From: Streptomyces sp. TBY4
GTDB taxonomy: Bacteria; Actinomycetota; Actinomycetes; Streptomycetales; Streptomycetaceae
Assembly (NCBI RefSeq): GCF_024213195.1
Contig: NZ_JANAVF010000010.1
Location: forward strand, 231,209 to 295,208
Direction of reading: 5' to 3'
Length of the DNA: 64,000 nucleotides
Part shown: piece after piece, positions 15,707 to 24,643 of the stretch
Position numbering within the stretch: position 1 is the first letter of the stretch
How the letters are laid out: every line of letters starts with the position of its first letter
Program-made: the position numbers and the translations under genes
Notes under the pieces: generated by a model
The model's database searches: none
The model's input: only the letters and a program-made list of their open reading frames with translations
Told to the model about the DNA's origin: nothing

Positions 15707-16258
15707 ATGATCTCGCTCAAGGGTTTCTCGCTGGTGGGACCGGAGGGGCCGGTATTCGGTCCCATCGACGCCGAGATCCGAAAGGGTCAGCTGGTCGCTG
15801 TCGTGGGCCCGGGAGGTTCCGGCCGGTCCAGCCTCCTGATGGTCCTGGCCGGCCGGCTGAAGGGGGGCCGGGGCGAGGGCCCGGGAGCCGATGCGCGCGA
15901 CATCACCTCCCTGGCCCGGATCACCGGTGTGGTGGAGACCGACGCGTACCGCAAGGTGGGCCAACTCCTACGGGACCAGGGCCTGAGCGGCGAGCTCCCG
16001 GGTGACCAGGACCAGCGGTACAGCGAGTTGTCCGCGGCGGACAGGCTGCGGATCGACGTCGGGCTGGCCCTGGCCTCGGGCGCCGAGGCGGTCTTCGTGG
16101 ACGACGTGGACGACGGCCTGGTCCCCGCGGACCTCGAACGGGCCTGGAGCTACCTGCGCGAGGTCGCCGGATCCGGTGTGGCCGTCGTGGCGAGCGCCTG
16201 CGCGGCTCCGTCCGACGTGGACGCCGTGATCGACCTCGGGCGGGGAGCGGCCGCATGA
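15707..16258 (+). CDS. Small degenerate ABC-type ATPase partner of YhgE/Pip protein
   Basis: 183 residues, shorter than a normal ABC subunit (about 220-250). Walker A GPGGSGRSS (residues 34-42) is present; the signature region reads ELSAADRLR rather than LSGGQ, and Walker B is AVFVDDVDD, with Asp where the catalytic Glu is expected. The Q-loop segment is hard to place. The stop overlaps the start of the next gene (ATGA), so it is made together with the YhgE/Pip membrane protein. It may bind ATP but hydrolyse slowly. The start is apparently leaderless. Confidence 0.7.
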   Translation: MISLKGFSLVGPEGPVFGPIDAEIRKGQLVAVVGPGGSGRSSLLMVLAGRLKGGRGEGPGADARDITSLARITGVVETDAYRKVGQLLRDQGLSGELPGDQDQRYSELSAADRLRIDVGLALASGAEAVFVDDVDDGLVPADLERAWSYLREVAGSGVAVVASACAAPSDVDAVIDLGRGAAA

Positions 16259-18456
16259 GCGCACTGAGGCTCGCCGCCGTCGAGCTCGCCCGGTTCACGA
16301 CCGGGCCCCTGGTGCGCCGCCTGGTCCCCCTCGCCCTGGTGCTGCTGCCGACGCTCTACGGCGGGCTGTACCTGTGGTCCAACTGGGACCCGTACGGCAG
16401 GCTGAAGAACGTACCCGTGGCGGTCGTGAACCTGGACGAGCCGGTGACGGCGATGGGCAGGACCGTGGACGCGGGCAACAAGTTCGTCGAGGAACTGACC
16501 CAGGACCACACCCTGGGCTGGCGGTTCGTCAGCGAGGACGAGGCGCGGCGCGGCCTCGAGGACGGCACCTACTACTTCATCGTGACCGTGCCCCGGAACT
16601 TCAGCGCGGACCTGGCCAGCCCGCTCTCCCTGGAGCCCCGGCGCGCCCACCTCACCTTCACCCTGAACGACGCGCGCGGGTTCACCATCGGAAAGATGGG
16701 GGAGTCGGTCGAGCCGGAGCTGCAGCGCCGCGTCAACTCGGCGGCCTTCGCGGCCTACACCCAAGGCGTCCTGGGGAAGCTGCCGGAGCTGCACGACCAG
16801 ATGGCCAAAGCGGCGGACGGCGCGGCGAAGCTCTCGACGGGCACGGGCACCGCGGTCGGTGGAGCCCAGAAGCTCGCCGACGGCATCACGCAGCTCTCCG
16901 ACGGCTCGAAAACCCTGGCCGACGGCGCCGGGCAGGTGGCGGACGGCACCCAGCAGCTGGTCGACGCGGTCGACGAGGCCGTGGCGACCTTCGAGGGCGA
17001 GGTCGCGCACGTGGCCTCTGCCGTCCGGGAAGGAGCGGGTACGGCGGCCGCGACGGTGGAGGTGCTGACCCGGCTGGCGGACAAGGCGGTCGCCGACACC
17101 TCGGCCGTGCTGACGACGGTGAAGCAGCTGTGCGCCGCCGATCCGGGTCCGGTCTGCCGCGACGCGGTCCGGGCGGCGACCACCGCGCACCGGATCACGG
17201 TGAAGGTCTCCAAGGACCTGCACGAACTCCAGCGCCTGCTCACCAAGGCGGCCAACGTGCCGCCCACGCTCGACGCGCTCGCGAAACTGCTCGTCACGGG
17301 CGAGCACACCGTGCTCACGGTCGCGGACGACCTCACCCGGGCCACCACGAAGGCGGCCCGGGCGGCCGCCGCGGTCCACCGTCACGTCAAGCACAGGTGC
17401 GCCGGCGACCCGGGGCCGGTGTGCACCGGCCTCGTCGAGCTGACGAAGGAGGTGAAGCTCGCGGCCGAGTGGGTCAACACCGCCCAGCACCGGATCGACG
17501 CCGCCGTACGGCGCCTGGCGGGCATCGTCGACCAGGCCGCAGCCCGCCTTACCGAACTGCCGGGCACCATTGCCGAAGCCCAGTCACAGGTCCAGCTCCT
17601 CAACGACGGCGCACACAAGGTCGCGGACGGCGCGAACCAGCTCCGCGACAACCTGGGCAAGGCCGAGGACGGCGCGAACGAGCTGACGTCCGGCCTGGTC
17701 AAGCTCAAGACGGGCGCGAACGAGCTGGCGAGCGGGCTCGACGCGGGCGTGAAGAAGATCCCCTCGATCCGGCCGGCCCTGCGGGCCAAGATGGCCGACG
17801 TACTGTCCAACCCGGTGGAGATCCGCACCGACGTCGAGAACCCGGCCCACGTCAACGGCCGCGGCCTGGCCCCCTTCTTCTTCGGCATCGCCCTGTGGGT
17901 CCTCGGACTCCTCGGCTACCAGATCCTGCGCCCCTTCAACGCCAGGGCACTGGCCGGGGACCTGCCTTCGACGACCGTCGCCCTCGGGGGGTGGCTGCCG
18001 ATCATGGGCATCGGAGCCCTCGCCGTCGGCGTCCTCTACTCCGCGGTCGACCTGGGCCTCGGCCTCGACCCCCTCCAGCCCGTCCACACCGTCGGCATCA
18101 TGCTGCTGGGCGCGGCCGCGTTCACGGCGATCTCCTACGCCCTCAGGGCCGCCCTCGGCGTGGTCGGCGGACTGCTCTCCCTCGTGCTCCTGATGCTCCA
18201 GCTGACCTCGGGCGGCGGCACGTACCCGGTCCTGACCTCACCTCAGCCCTTCAAGTTCCTGCACCCGGTCCTGCCGATGTCCTACCTGATCGACGGCCTG
18301 CGCGTGTCGATCTCCGGCGGCAGGGAGCAGGACTTCTGGTACGACGTCCTGGTGCTGACGGGATACCTGGCGGGCGCACTCGCCCTGGCCGCCCTGGTCG
18401 CGCACAAGCAGCGCACCTGGACGTTCGGCAGGATGAAGCCGGCCGTGGAGATGTAG
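16255..18456 (+). CDS. YhgE/Pip-family membrane protein
   Basis: 733 residues. One N-terminal transmembrane helix (about 22-41), the family segment VPVAVVNLDEPV just after it, a long extracellular region with repeated A-D-G-A-x-x-L-x-x-G units (about residues 180-245 and 455-500) likely forming a helical stalk, and five or six C-terminal helices (about 538-720). This is the architecture of phage-infection protein/YhgE and EsaA-like proteins. Cysteine pairs in two RCAGDPGPVC-like segments (about residues 297-306 and 381-390) suggest disulfide-braced inserts. Coupled to the ABC-like ATPase upstream; together they could be an export or envelope-maintenance complex. Confidence 0.82.
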   Translation: MSALRLAAVELARFTTGPLVRRLVPLALVLLPTLYGGLYLWSNWDPYGRLKNVPVAVVNLDEPVTAMGRTVDAGNKFVEELTQDHTLGWRFVSEDEARRGLEDGTYYFIVTVPRNFSADLASPLSLEPRRAHLTFTLNDARGFTIGKMGESVEPELQRRVNSAAFAAYTQGVLGKLPELHDQMAKAADGAAKLSTGTGTAVGGAQKLADGITQLSDGSKTLADGAGQVADGTQQLVDAVDEAVATFEGEVAHVASAVREGAGTAAATVEVLTRLADKAVADTSAVLTTVKQLCAADPGPVCRDAVRAATTAHRITVKVSKDLHELQRLLTKAANVPPTLDALAKLLVTGEHTVLTVADDLTRATTKAARAAAAVHRHVKHRCAGDPGPVCTGLVELTKEVKLAAEWVNTAQHRIDAAVRRLAGIVDQAAARLTELPGTIAEAQSQVQLLNDGAHKVADGANQLRDNLGKAEDGANELTSGLVKLKTGANELASGLDAGVKKIPSIRPALRAKMADVLSNPVEIRTDVENPAHVNGRGLAPFFFGIALWVLGLLGYQILRPFNARALAGDLPSTTVALGGWLPIMGIGALAVGVLYSAVDLGLGLDPLQPVHTVGIMLLGAAAFTAISYALRAALGVVGGLLSLVLLMLQLTSGGGTYPVLTSPQPFKFLHPVLPMSYLIDGLRVSISGGREQDFWYDVLVLTGYLAGALALAALVAHKQRTWTFGRMKPAVEM

Positions 18457-18475
18457 TGCTGCCGGTGCTGCCCCC

Positions 18476-18501
18476 ACTGGGCGGACCTACTGGGCGGACC
18501 T
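18476..18501. repeat. 13-bp tandem duplication at gene end
   Basis: ACTGGGCGGACCT occurs twice in direct succession (18476-18488, 18489-18501); the second copy enters the stop codon of the convergent beta-helix gene. A small slippage event in a 43-base convergent spacer. Confidence 0.85.
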
Positions 18502-19675
18502 ACTGAGTGCAGCTGGTGATCGTGGGGTTCGAGGGATCGCAGTTGCCGGGGTTGTTGTTCGCGATGGTGCTGTGGTTGAGGGTGATGTTTCCGCCCTGGT
18601 TGTGGAGGCCGGCCGGGGCGTGGGCCGAGGTGTTGCGCGTGACACGGGAGTCGTTGAGCGTCGCGTCGCCCTGGTTGTGAATTCCGGCGCCGGTTCCCTG
18701 GGTGACCGCGTTCCCGTCGATGACGGTGTTGCGGGTCTGGAGCGTTCCGAAGTTGTAGATGCCGCCACCGGAGAAACTCGCGGTGTTGCCGCGGATGGCG
18801 GTTTGGACATTGATGGTGAGCGTGCCGAAGTTGGCGATGCCCCCGCCGGTTCTGGCGTTGTTGCTCTGGATCTGGGTGCTGGTGATGGTCGCGGAGGAAC
18901 TGTTGGTGTGGATGGCGCCGCCCAGGCCCTGTGCTTCGTTGCCGGTGAGGATGCTCGCGGTCACGGTGAAGGGCGAGGAGATGCTGTTGTGCGCGATGGC
19001 TCCGCCGTTGCCGCCGGTGATGGGGCCGGTGGAGTTGCTGGTGAAGACGCTGAGGTCCACGCGTGTGGTGCCGCTGCTCAGGACCGCGCCGCCGTGGCCG
19101 GATTCGGTGCTGTTGTTCTTGAAGTAGGAACCCACGACGCGGAGGGTTCCATTGTTGTTGTTGACGGCGCCGCCGCCGTTTCCGGAGGTATTGCCGGTGA
19201 GGCGGACGTTGACAAGGGAAAGAAGGGTGTCGAATCCCAGCTGGACGGCCCCGCCCTGGGCGCTTCCCACGGCTTTGGCGTTGGTGAGGGCCAGGTCCCG
19301 GAGCGTCAGGTTCCCGCGGGTGGCAGGGGGGAGGTTGAAGAAGCGGAATTCGTTGTCGGTGTTCTCGTCGCGGGTGAGGGTGGCATTGCGCCCGTTGATG
19401 GTGATGGGGCTGGTGATCTGGGGGAGCGCGGCCTGGCCGGGGCCGGGGGACTGCTCGGTGAAGGTGTAGGTGCAGTCCTGCGCGAGGTTGAGGGTGTCGG
19501 GGGTGGTGGGGGTGCTGTTGGCGGTGGTGATGGCCTGGACGAGGGCGGCGGGGGAGCAGCCGACGCTGATGGTGGCGGCGTGAGCGGGGGTGGCCGCCAG
19601 GCCGGCGCAAGTGAGTGCGAATGCGGGCGTGGCGAGCAGGGCGGCGGCCTGGCGGGGGCGGCGCAGTGGCCTCAT
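18500..19675 (-). CDS. Secreted right-handed beta-helix protein
   Basis: 391 residues from ATG 19675, with AGGAGT seven bases upstream. Signal peptide (MRPLRRPRQAAALLATPAFA, cleavage at AHA near residue 35). The mature part is made of about ten short Asn/Gly/Thr-rich coils with recurring N-x-A/G-x-G-G-A-I patterns (GNGGGAVNNNNG, GHGGAVLSSG, GNGGAIAHNS, GLGGAIHTNS, GGGIANFG), typical of parallel beta-helix or polymorphic-membrane-protein-like repeats. No catalytic residues of polysaccharide lyases are evident and there is no cell-wall anchor. Probably an extracellular surface or adhesion protein. Confidence 0.8.
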   Translation of the reverse strand: MRPLRRPRQAAALLATPAFALTCAGLAATPAHAATISVGCSPAALVQAITTANSTPTTPDTLNLAQDCTYTFTEQSPGPGQAALPQITSPITINGRNATLTRDENTDNEFRFFNLPPATRGNLTLRDLALTNAKAVGSAQGGAVQLGFDTLLSLVNVRLTGNTSGNGGGAVNNNNGTLRVVGSYFKNNSTESGHGGAVLSSGTTRVDLSVFTSNSTGPITGGNGGAIAHNSISSPFTVTASILTGNEAQGLGGAIHTNSSSATITSTQIQSNNARTGGGIANFGTLTINVQTAIRGNTASFSGGGIYNFGTLQTRNTVIDGNAVTQGTGAGIHNQGDATLNDSRVTRNTSAHAPAGLHNQGGNITLNHSTIANNNPGNCDPSNPTITSCTQ

Positions 19676-19791
19676 TCTCGGACTCCTATTTCGGGGGAGG
19701 CGCCGGGAGGCGATCCGCTCATTGTTTACATCAGATAAACATCCATCCTTTTCAGGACACACCGGGCATATGCGTGGAGCTCCCGCATGGG

Positions 19792-20691
19792 TCAAGCGGC
19801 CACGGCGCGGGTGCTGCTGGCCTGCGTACCGGTGGCCCGGGCCAGCGGCGGACCGCTCGCGTGGGCACTGCGGCCGGCGGTGAAATCAAGCGGGCTGCCG
19901 CCGGTGAGGAGTCTGAAGTCCCGGTTCAGGTGCGACTGGTCGAAGTAGCCGCAGAGATGGGCCACATGACTCAGTGATGCCGAGGTCTGCAGCAGGTGCA
20001 GGGCGTGCTGGAGCCTCATGATCCGGACGGCGGCCTTGGGCGTCAGGCCGATCTGTTCGCGGAAGCGCTGCTGGAGGCGTCGGGTGCTCCAGCCGGTGGC
20101 CTCCGCGAGCTCCTGCACGGTGGTGCGTCCTGTCCGTCGGTGCATGTGCCGCCAGACCTGACGGATTTCGGCGGCTCCGGCCGGGGGTTCGCCCACCCGG
20201 GCGGCCAGGGTGCGGTCGAGCTGGGCGAAGGCCCGGCACCAGGTGTCCGCGGCGGCCAGGCTCCGGTGGAGGCGGGCGAGCCAGGGGAGGGACAGCTGCT
20301 CGGGGACGACCACCGAGTCCGTGAGCTGGTGCATGGGCAGGCGGAACAAGGTGGCCGCCGTCCACGGGGCGAAGGCGATCTCGATGCCGTGGATCCCGCC
20401 GTGGTGCGTGCCCAGGCCCGCCTGCTGCTGCGGCCCGCTCAGCAGGGACGTGTGCTGGACGGGAGTGTGCTCCGGGCCGTGCAGCAGCGTCAGGGGTTCG
20501 GCGAACCCGAGAACGAGGTACACGCACCCGTCCGGGGTCTCCAGTCGCGCCCGCGCGCTGGGAGCTTCGATGCGGAACCCCCGGTAGCCGAGTACCCCGG
20601 GCAGACCGGGTGGTCCGGTGCGCCGGGCCACCTCCCAGCCGGGGCCGCTGCGTAAGTCGATGCCGGGACATGCGGGTGTCACGAGTTGCAC
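19792..20691 (-). CDS. AraC-family transcriptional regulator
   Basis: 299 residues from a GTG at 20691 (GGGGGACCC just before). N-terminal cupin-like sensing domain (about 1-170), C-terminal AraC helix-turn-helix pair: TTVQELAEATGWSTRRLQQRF and SHVAHLCGYFDQSHLNRDFR at about residues 195-275. It lies between the beta-helix gene (same strand) and the I36 inhibitor gene (divergent); either may be its target, but no operator is obvious. The C-terminal 25 residues are low complexity. Confidence 0.85.
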   Translation of the reverse strand: MQLVTPACPGIDLRSGPGWEVARRTGPPGLPGVLGYRGFRIEAPSARARLETPDGCVYLVLGFAEPLTLLHGPEHTPVQHTSLLSGPQQQAGLGTHHGGIHGIEIAFAPWTAATLFRLPMHQLTDSVVVPEQLSLPWLARLHRSLAAADTWCRAFAQLDRTLAARVGEPPAGAAEIRQVWRHMHRRTGRTTVQELAEATGWSTRRLQQRFREQIGLTPKAAVRIMRLQHALHLLQTSASLSHVAHLCGYFDQSHLNRDFRLLTGGSPLDFTAGRSAHASGPPLARATGTQASSTRAVAA

Positions 20692-20998
20692 GGGTCCCCC
20701 TGATGATCAGCGGTGTGGAGGTGCAAGGCGCGGCAGACGGCCGCGTGGTCAGCGGCCAGCCTGCCGCACCCGAGCCGGATGGCACCCCGTGATGACCGTC
20801 ACGCAACGAGTGGCGGTCCGGTCCACGGCGGTCCGGTCCACCCGTCCGGTCCGAGGCGCACCAGGACTCTGCGGCGGCCCTCAGCGGTGACCCGGGCGCT
20901 TCGCGTTTTTCCAAGACGGTGCCGCGCGGTACCGGCATCGTCGTGCCCGGCTCACCCCCCAGCAGGGTCCCCGGATCCTGCCGACAGAAGGAGCACCT
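20692..20998. other. Divergent intergenic region with 15-bp tandem repeat
   Basis: 307 bases between the AraC and I36-inhibitor genes without a supported gene. GGCGGTCCGGTCCAC is duplicated in tandem at 20812-20841, followed by a partial third copy (GTCCGGTCC), which could be a regulator-binding array. AAGGAG near 20990 is the ribosome-binding site of the next gene. Confidence 0.55.
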
Positions 20999-21589
20999 GT
21001 GAGGACCACTCGATTCACCACCGCAGCGGCGATCGCCCTCGCGCTGGCCGGCTGCCTGGCGACGGCCGGTCAGGCCACCGCGGGCACGGCGTCGGCATCC
21101 GGTGCGGGATTCGGTGCCCAGTCCCGCGCCGCCGGCCTCACCGCGGCCCAGTCCCGCACGCTGCAGGCGCAGGTCGACGCGCAGTTGGCCCAGGAGGGGG
21201 GCGCGCAAACCGCGGCGAACGAGGTGACGCTGGCCAACGGCACCGAGATCCTCCTGGTGCTGCCGGGCGAAACCTACGCCCGCGACCTCGACGGAACCGC
21301 CCCGCGTACGGCGAGCACGCTCGCGGCCCCGGCGAGCTGTGGCTCGTACACCTTCTGTGCCTACACCGGCGCGAACTTCACCGGTACCGTCAAGCGGCAG
21401 AGGCTGTGCAGCGAGACCATCGACGTCCGCACCTGGACGGGCACCGGCTCCTGGAGCAACAACCAGTCGTCCGGTACCCGGGCCAGGATGTACGGCAGCG
21501 CCGGAGAGCTCCGCTACACGACCCCGGGGGCCTACTCCGAGGACCGCAACGGCTCCTGGAACACGATCCACAAGATCGACGCCTGCTGA
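20999..21589 (+). CDS. Secreted peptidase-inhibitor family I36 protein
   Basis: 196 residues from GTG 20999 with AAGGAG six bases upstream. Signal peptide (cleavage near QATA, residue 28), a helical, Gln/Ala-rich pro-region (about 40-75) and a C-terminal crystallin-like domain with CGSYTFCAYTGANFTG and four cysteines, ending in HKIDAC. This arrangement matches SMPI-type metalloproteinase inhibitors of Streptomyces, but many family members have no proven inhibitor activity. Confidence 0.8.
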   Translation: MRTTRFTTAAAIALALAGCLATAGQATAGTASASGAGFGAQSRAAGLTAAQSRTLQAQVDAQLAQEGGAQTAANEVTLANGTEILLVLPGETYARDLDGTAPRTASTLAAPASCGSYTFCAYTGANFTGTVKRQRLCSETIDVRTWTGTGSWSNNQSSGTRARMYGSAGELRYTTPGAYSEDRNGSWNTIHKIDAC

Positions 21590-21604
21590 CCCCCTCGCCC
21601 CGGC

Positions 21605-21663
21605 CCGTCCCGGGCGCGCGCGGATCCCGGACCCGGTTCCCGGCCCGCACGTGCCCGGGACGG
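21605..21663. terminator. Bidirectional hairpin between convergent genes
   Basis: CCGTCCCGGGC (21605-21615) pairs perfectly with GCCCGGGACGG (21653-21663); the 37-base loop is itself GC-rich and can fold. It lies between the convergent I36 and PfpI genes. Confidence 0.6.
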
Positions 21664-21762
21664 CGTGCGTTCGCCCCCGCGCACCTACGGGGCTTGCGTC
21701 GCCCCGGGCCGGGGCTGCAGGCCGAGCCGCCTGACCGCCGGGATCCGGCGGTTCAGTGGAGC

Positions 21763-22386
21763 TCAGGCATGCGCAGCCGCGCGGGCGGGCAGGTAGGGCC
21801 TGATGTTGCGCCAGGCGCGCTCGGTGTACTCCTCCTTCTCGCCGACCGGGGCGACGTAGTGCAGCGCGCTTTCGGCGGCCTCGGTTCCCTCGAGGCGGGC
21901 GATGATCCACGCGGCGAGGTACTGCGAGGCCAGGCAGCCGCCGGCGGTGGCGATGTTGTCCTTGGCGTAGAAGGGCTGGTTGAGGACCTCGATGCCGGCG
22001 GCGACGACCCAGGGCCTGGTGGTGAGGTCGGTGCAGGCGGGGACGTCGTCGAGCAGGCCGAGCCTGGCCAGCACGAGCGCGCCGGAGCACTGAGCCGCGA
22101 TGAGCTGGCGCGAGGGGTCCAGGCCGCGCAGGACGTTCATGATGGCCGGGTCCTCCGTCACCTCACGGGTGGCGATGCCGCTGCCGATGATGACGGCATC
22201 GGCGGCGCAGGCCTCCTCGAGCGTGGACGTCTGCTCGATGGTCACCCCGTTCATCGACGTCACCTTCGGGCTGGGGGTGGCGATGGTGACGCGCCAGCCG
22301 TCGGTCTTGATGCGGTTCAGCACGCCGAGGGCGATGAGGGAGTCGAGCTCGTTGTAGCCCTCGAAGGTGAGGATGGCGATGTGCAC
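21763..22386 (-). CDS. DJ-1/PfpI-family protein (class I amidotransferase-like)
   Basis: 207 residues from GTG 22386 (AAAGGA about nine bases upstream); a longer open frame lacks homology. The family triad region is clear: E13 in FEGYNELD and the nucleophile elbow cysteine C100 in AAQCSGALVL. Such proteins include isonitrile hydratases, glyoxalase III-like enzymes and AraC-type sensor domains. It is divergent from a MocR/GntR-aminotransferase regulator, the usual arrangement for a regulator-target pair. Substrate unknown. Confidence 0.85.
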   Translation of the reverse strand: MHIAILTFEGYNELDSLIALGVLNRIKTDGWRVTIATPSPKVTSMNGVTIEQTSTLEEACAADAVIIGSGIATREVTEDPAIMNVLRGLDPSRQLIAAQCSGALVLARLGLLDDVPACTDLTTRPWVVAAGIEVLNQPFYAKDNIATAGGCLASQYLAAWIIARLEGTEAAESALHYVAPVGEKEEYTERAWRNIRPYLPARAAAHA

Positions 22387-22452
22387 GACGGCGGTCCTTT
22401 CCGGATGACTTGAGAGCACGACCGTAAGGATCCGGTCCAGGACAGCCAAAGA

Positions 22453-22469
22453 ATTGTCATGGATACAAT
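22453..22469. promoter_or_regulatory. Operator-like repeat overlapping leaderless MocR promoter
   Basis: ATTGT (22453-22457) and ACAAT (22465-22469) form an inverted repeat in the PfpI/MocR divergent promoter. The right arm is part of TACAAT (22464-22469), a -10 box seven bases before the MocR ATG at 22477, implying a leaderless transcript and autoregulation by direct occlusion. Confidence 0.55.
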
Positions 22470-22476
22470 CCGGTGC

Positions 22477-23814
22477 ATGGCGGCCCCGCGGTACAAGAAG
22501 CTCGTCGACTCGCTCGCATCCGAGATCCGGAGCGGGAGCCTCGCCCCGGGGGAGCGGCTGGCGACCCACCGCGCTCTCGCCACCCGCGAGGGCATCGCCG
22601 TGGTGACCGCGACCCGGGTGTACGCCGAGCTGGAAACGATGGGCCTGGTGAGCCGGGAGCAGGGACGCGGCACGTTCGTGCGCGACCTCGCGGTGCCCGC
22701 CGGTCACGGCATCGACCAGCAGGCCGTCGCCGCGGATGCGGTCGACCTCAGCTTCAACAACCCGTCGCTACCCGGCCAGGCCGACCTCCTGCGGCAGGCC
22801 CTGCGGGAAGTGGCCGCCTCCGGCGACCTCGACTCGCTGCTGCGCTACCAGCCGCACCGGGGGCGGCCGCAGGACAGGGCCTCCATCGCACGGCATCTCG
22901 CTCTCCGGGGCATCACGGCCGACGCGGACCGGCTCCTCATCACCAACGGTGCCCAGCAAGGCCTGGCCGTCACCGTCATGGCCCTGCTGAGCCCCGGCGA
23001 CGTCGTCGCGGTGGACGCCCTCACCTACCCGGGTTTCAAGGTGCTCGCGCACGCCTTCCACCTCGACCTGGAGCCCGTCCCCACCACACCCGACGGACCG
23101 GACCTCGATGCCCTGGAGCGGCTGTGCGCGACCCGCCCGGTGCGCGCGATCTACACCATGCCCACCCTGCACAACCCCCTGGGCTGGGTCATGCCGGCCG
23201 CCGACCGCACCCGCCTGATCGGGATCGCACGGCAGTACGGTCCGCTCGTCATCGAGGACGCCTCGTACGCCTACCTGGACGAGAACCCTCCACCGCCCCT
23301 GGCCGAGACCGCCCCGGACATCACCGTCTACGTCTCGGGCCTCTCCAAGAGCATCGCCAGCGGCCTGCGGGTCGGCTTCGTCCTCGCCCCGCCGTCCGCC
23401 GTGCCCTCGCTCGAACGCGCCGTCCGGGTGAGCACGTGGAACACTCCCGCCCTCACCACCGCCATCGCCTGCCGCTGGCTCGACGACGGCACGGTGGGCC
23501 ACCTGGAAGCGCGGAAGCGGGACGACGCCAGGGCCCGCCAGGCCATCGTCGGGCAGGAGCTGGCCGGGCTCCCGGTGATCAGCCATCCGGCGTCCTACTT
23601 CACCTGGCTGCCCCTGCCCGACGACGCCCGCGCCGACCGCCTGACCGCGAACCTCGCCCGCAGGAACATCTCGATCACCACGGCGGAGCCGTTCAGCACC
23701 TCGGCGCACACACCGCAGGCGATCCGCCTGGCCCTGGGCTCGACCGATCTGGACACCCTCAGGTCGACACTCCGTACGGTCCGCCGCGTCGCCGCCGAGG
23801 ACGCCTGCGTCTGA
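22477..23814 (+). CDS. MocR-type GntR/aminotransferase transcriptional regulator
   Basis: 445 residues. ATG 22477 is preferred over 22459 because the -10 box lies right upstream. N-terminal GntR winged helix (residues 5-70: YKKLVDSLASEIRSGSLAPGERL, VYAELETMGLVSREQGRGTFV) fused to a fold-type I aminotransferase domain; the PLP lysine is K291 in SGLSKSIASG, and PTLHNPLG and EDASYAYL supply other cofactor contacts. MocR proteins use PLP-bound ligands to control vitamin B6 or amine metabolism. The divergent PfpI gene is the likely target. Confidence 0.88.
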   Translation: MAAPRYKKLVDSLASEIRSGSLAPGERLATHRALATREGIAVVTATRVYAELETMGLVSREQGRGTFVRDLAVPAGHGIDQQAVAADAVDLSFNNPSLPGQADLLRQALREVAASGDLDSLLRYQPHRGRPQDRASIARHLALRGITADADRLLITNGAQQGLAVTVMALLSPGDVVAVDALTYPGFKVLAHAFHLDLEPVPTTPDGPDLDALERLCATRPVRAIYTMPTLHNPLGWVMPAADRTRLIGIARQYGPLVIEDASYAYLDENPPPPLAETAPDITVYVSGLSKSIASGLRVGFVLAPPSAVPSLERAVRVSTWNTPALTTAIACRWLDDGTVGHLEARKRDDARARQAIVGQELAGLPVISHPASYFTWLPLPDDARADRLTANLARRNISITTAEPFSTSAHTPQAIRLALGSTDLDTLRSTLRTVRRVAAEDACV

Positions 23815-23858
23815 GTGTCGAGTGGCCCGTCGGCGCGTGGTTCGCGGTGATCCGGGGG

Positions 23859-23864
23859 TAGCGT
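23859..23864 (+). promoter_or_regulatory. Leaderless-type -10 box
   Basis: TAGCGT seven bases before the ATG at 23872, a common streptomycete leaderless arrangement; no ribosome-binding sequence is otherwise in place. Confidence 0.4.
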
Positions 23865-23871
23865 CGCCCAC

Positions 23872-24633
23872 ATGGACTTCCGTACCACTGGCGAGCGCGC
23901 CCGACGCCTCGCGCACCTGCACGCCGAGAACAAGCCGCTCGTACTGCCGACCGTCTGGGACGTGTGGTCCGCGCGGACGGCGGCCGGCGCGGGGTTCCCC
24001 GCGCTGACGATCGGCAGCCATCCGCTCGCGGCCTCGCGGGGAGCCGAGGACCAGGAAGGGCAGACCTTCGAAGAGGTCCTCGCCGCCGTCAGGCCGATCA
24101 TCGCGGCCGTCGACGTCCCCGTGTCCGTGGACCTGGAAGCCGGGTACGGACAGGACCCCGCGGACCTCATCGCCGGACTCACCGAGGTCGGCGGCGCCGG
24201 CCTCAACATCGAGGACACCGTCCACTCCGACGGCGGACGCCTGCGCACCCTGCAGGAGCACTCCGACTACATCGCCGGCCTGCGCGCGGCGGCCGACGAT
24301 GCCGGGATCCCGGTCTGGATCAACGGACGTACCGACCTCTTCGCGCACGCGGAGGACGCCTCCGCCGTCCTCGACGAGGCGATCGAGCGACTGCTGGCCA
24401 TGGAGCGGGCCGGCGCCGACAGCGTCTACCCGGTGCGCATCCAGGACAACGACGCGGCGCTCGCGGCGGTGACCGGCGCCGTCGCGATTCCGGTGAACTC
24501 CACGGCCCACCCCGTCAAGCACGACCTCGAACGCTTCCGCCGCCTCGGCGTCGGCCGGATCACCTACGGCCCCCTGCTGCAACTCGCGATGACGGATGCG
24601 ATGAAGGGCGCGCTCAGCCCCTGGGCGCCCTGA
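23872..24633 (+). CDS. Isocitrate lyase/PEP mutase superfamily protein
   Basis: 253 residues, TIM-barrel of the PEP mutase/isocitrate lyase superfamily: PTVWDVWSARTAAGAGFPAL at the start, metal-binding VSVDLEAGYG, LNIEDT, and INGRTDLF. It lacks the KKCGH signature of isocitrate lyases, so it is not a second AceA. Related proteins cleave or hydrolyse C-C or P-C bonds of 2-oxo acids (oxaloacetate hydrolase, 2-methylisocitrate lyase-like), but the exact reaction cannot be called. Ends ten bases from the convergent histidine kinase gene. Confidence 0.8.
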   Translation: MDFRTTGERARRLAHLHAENKPLVLPTVWDVWSARTAAGAGFPALTIGSHPLAASRGAEDQEGQTFEEVLAAVRPIIAAVDVPVSVDLEAGYGQDPADLIAGLTEVGGAGLNIEDTVHSDGGRLRTLQEHSDYIAGLRAAADDAGIPVWINGRTDLFAHAEDASAVLDEAIERLLAMERAGADSVYPVRIQDNDAALAAVTGAVAIPVNSTAHPVKHDLERFRRLGVGRITYGPLLQLAMTDAMKGALSPWAP

Positions 24634-24643
24634 CGCAGCGGGG

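Noticed and set aside
23872..24633. Second isocitrate lyase
   Set aside because: No KKCGH signature and only about 253 residues; it belongs to the wider PEP mutase/ICL superfamily.
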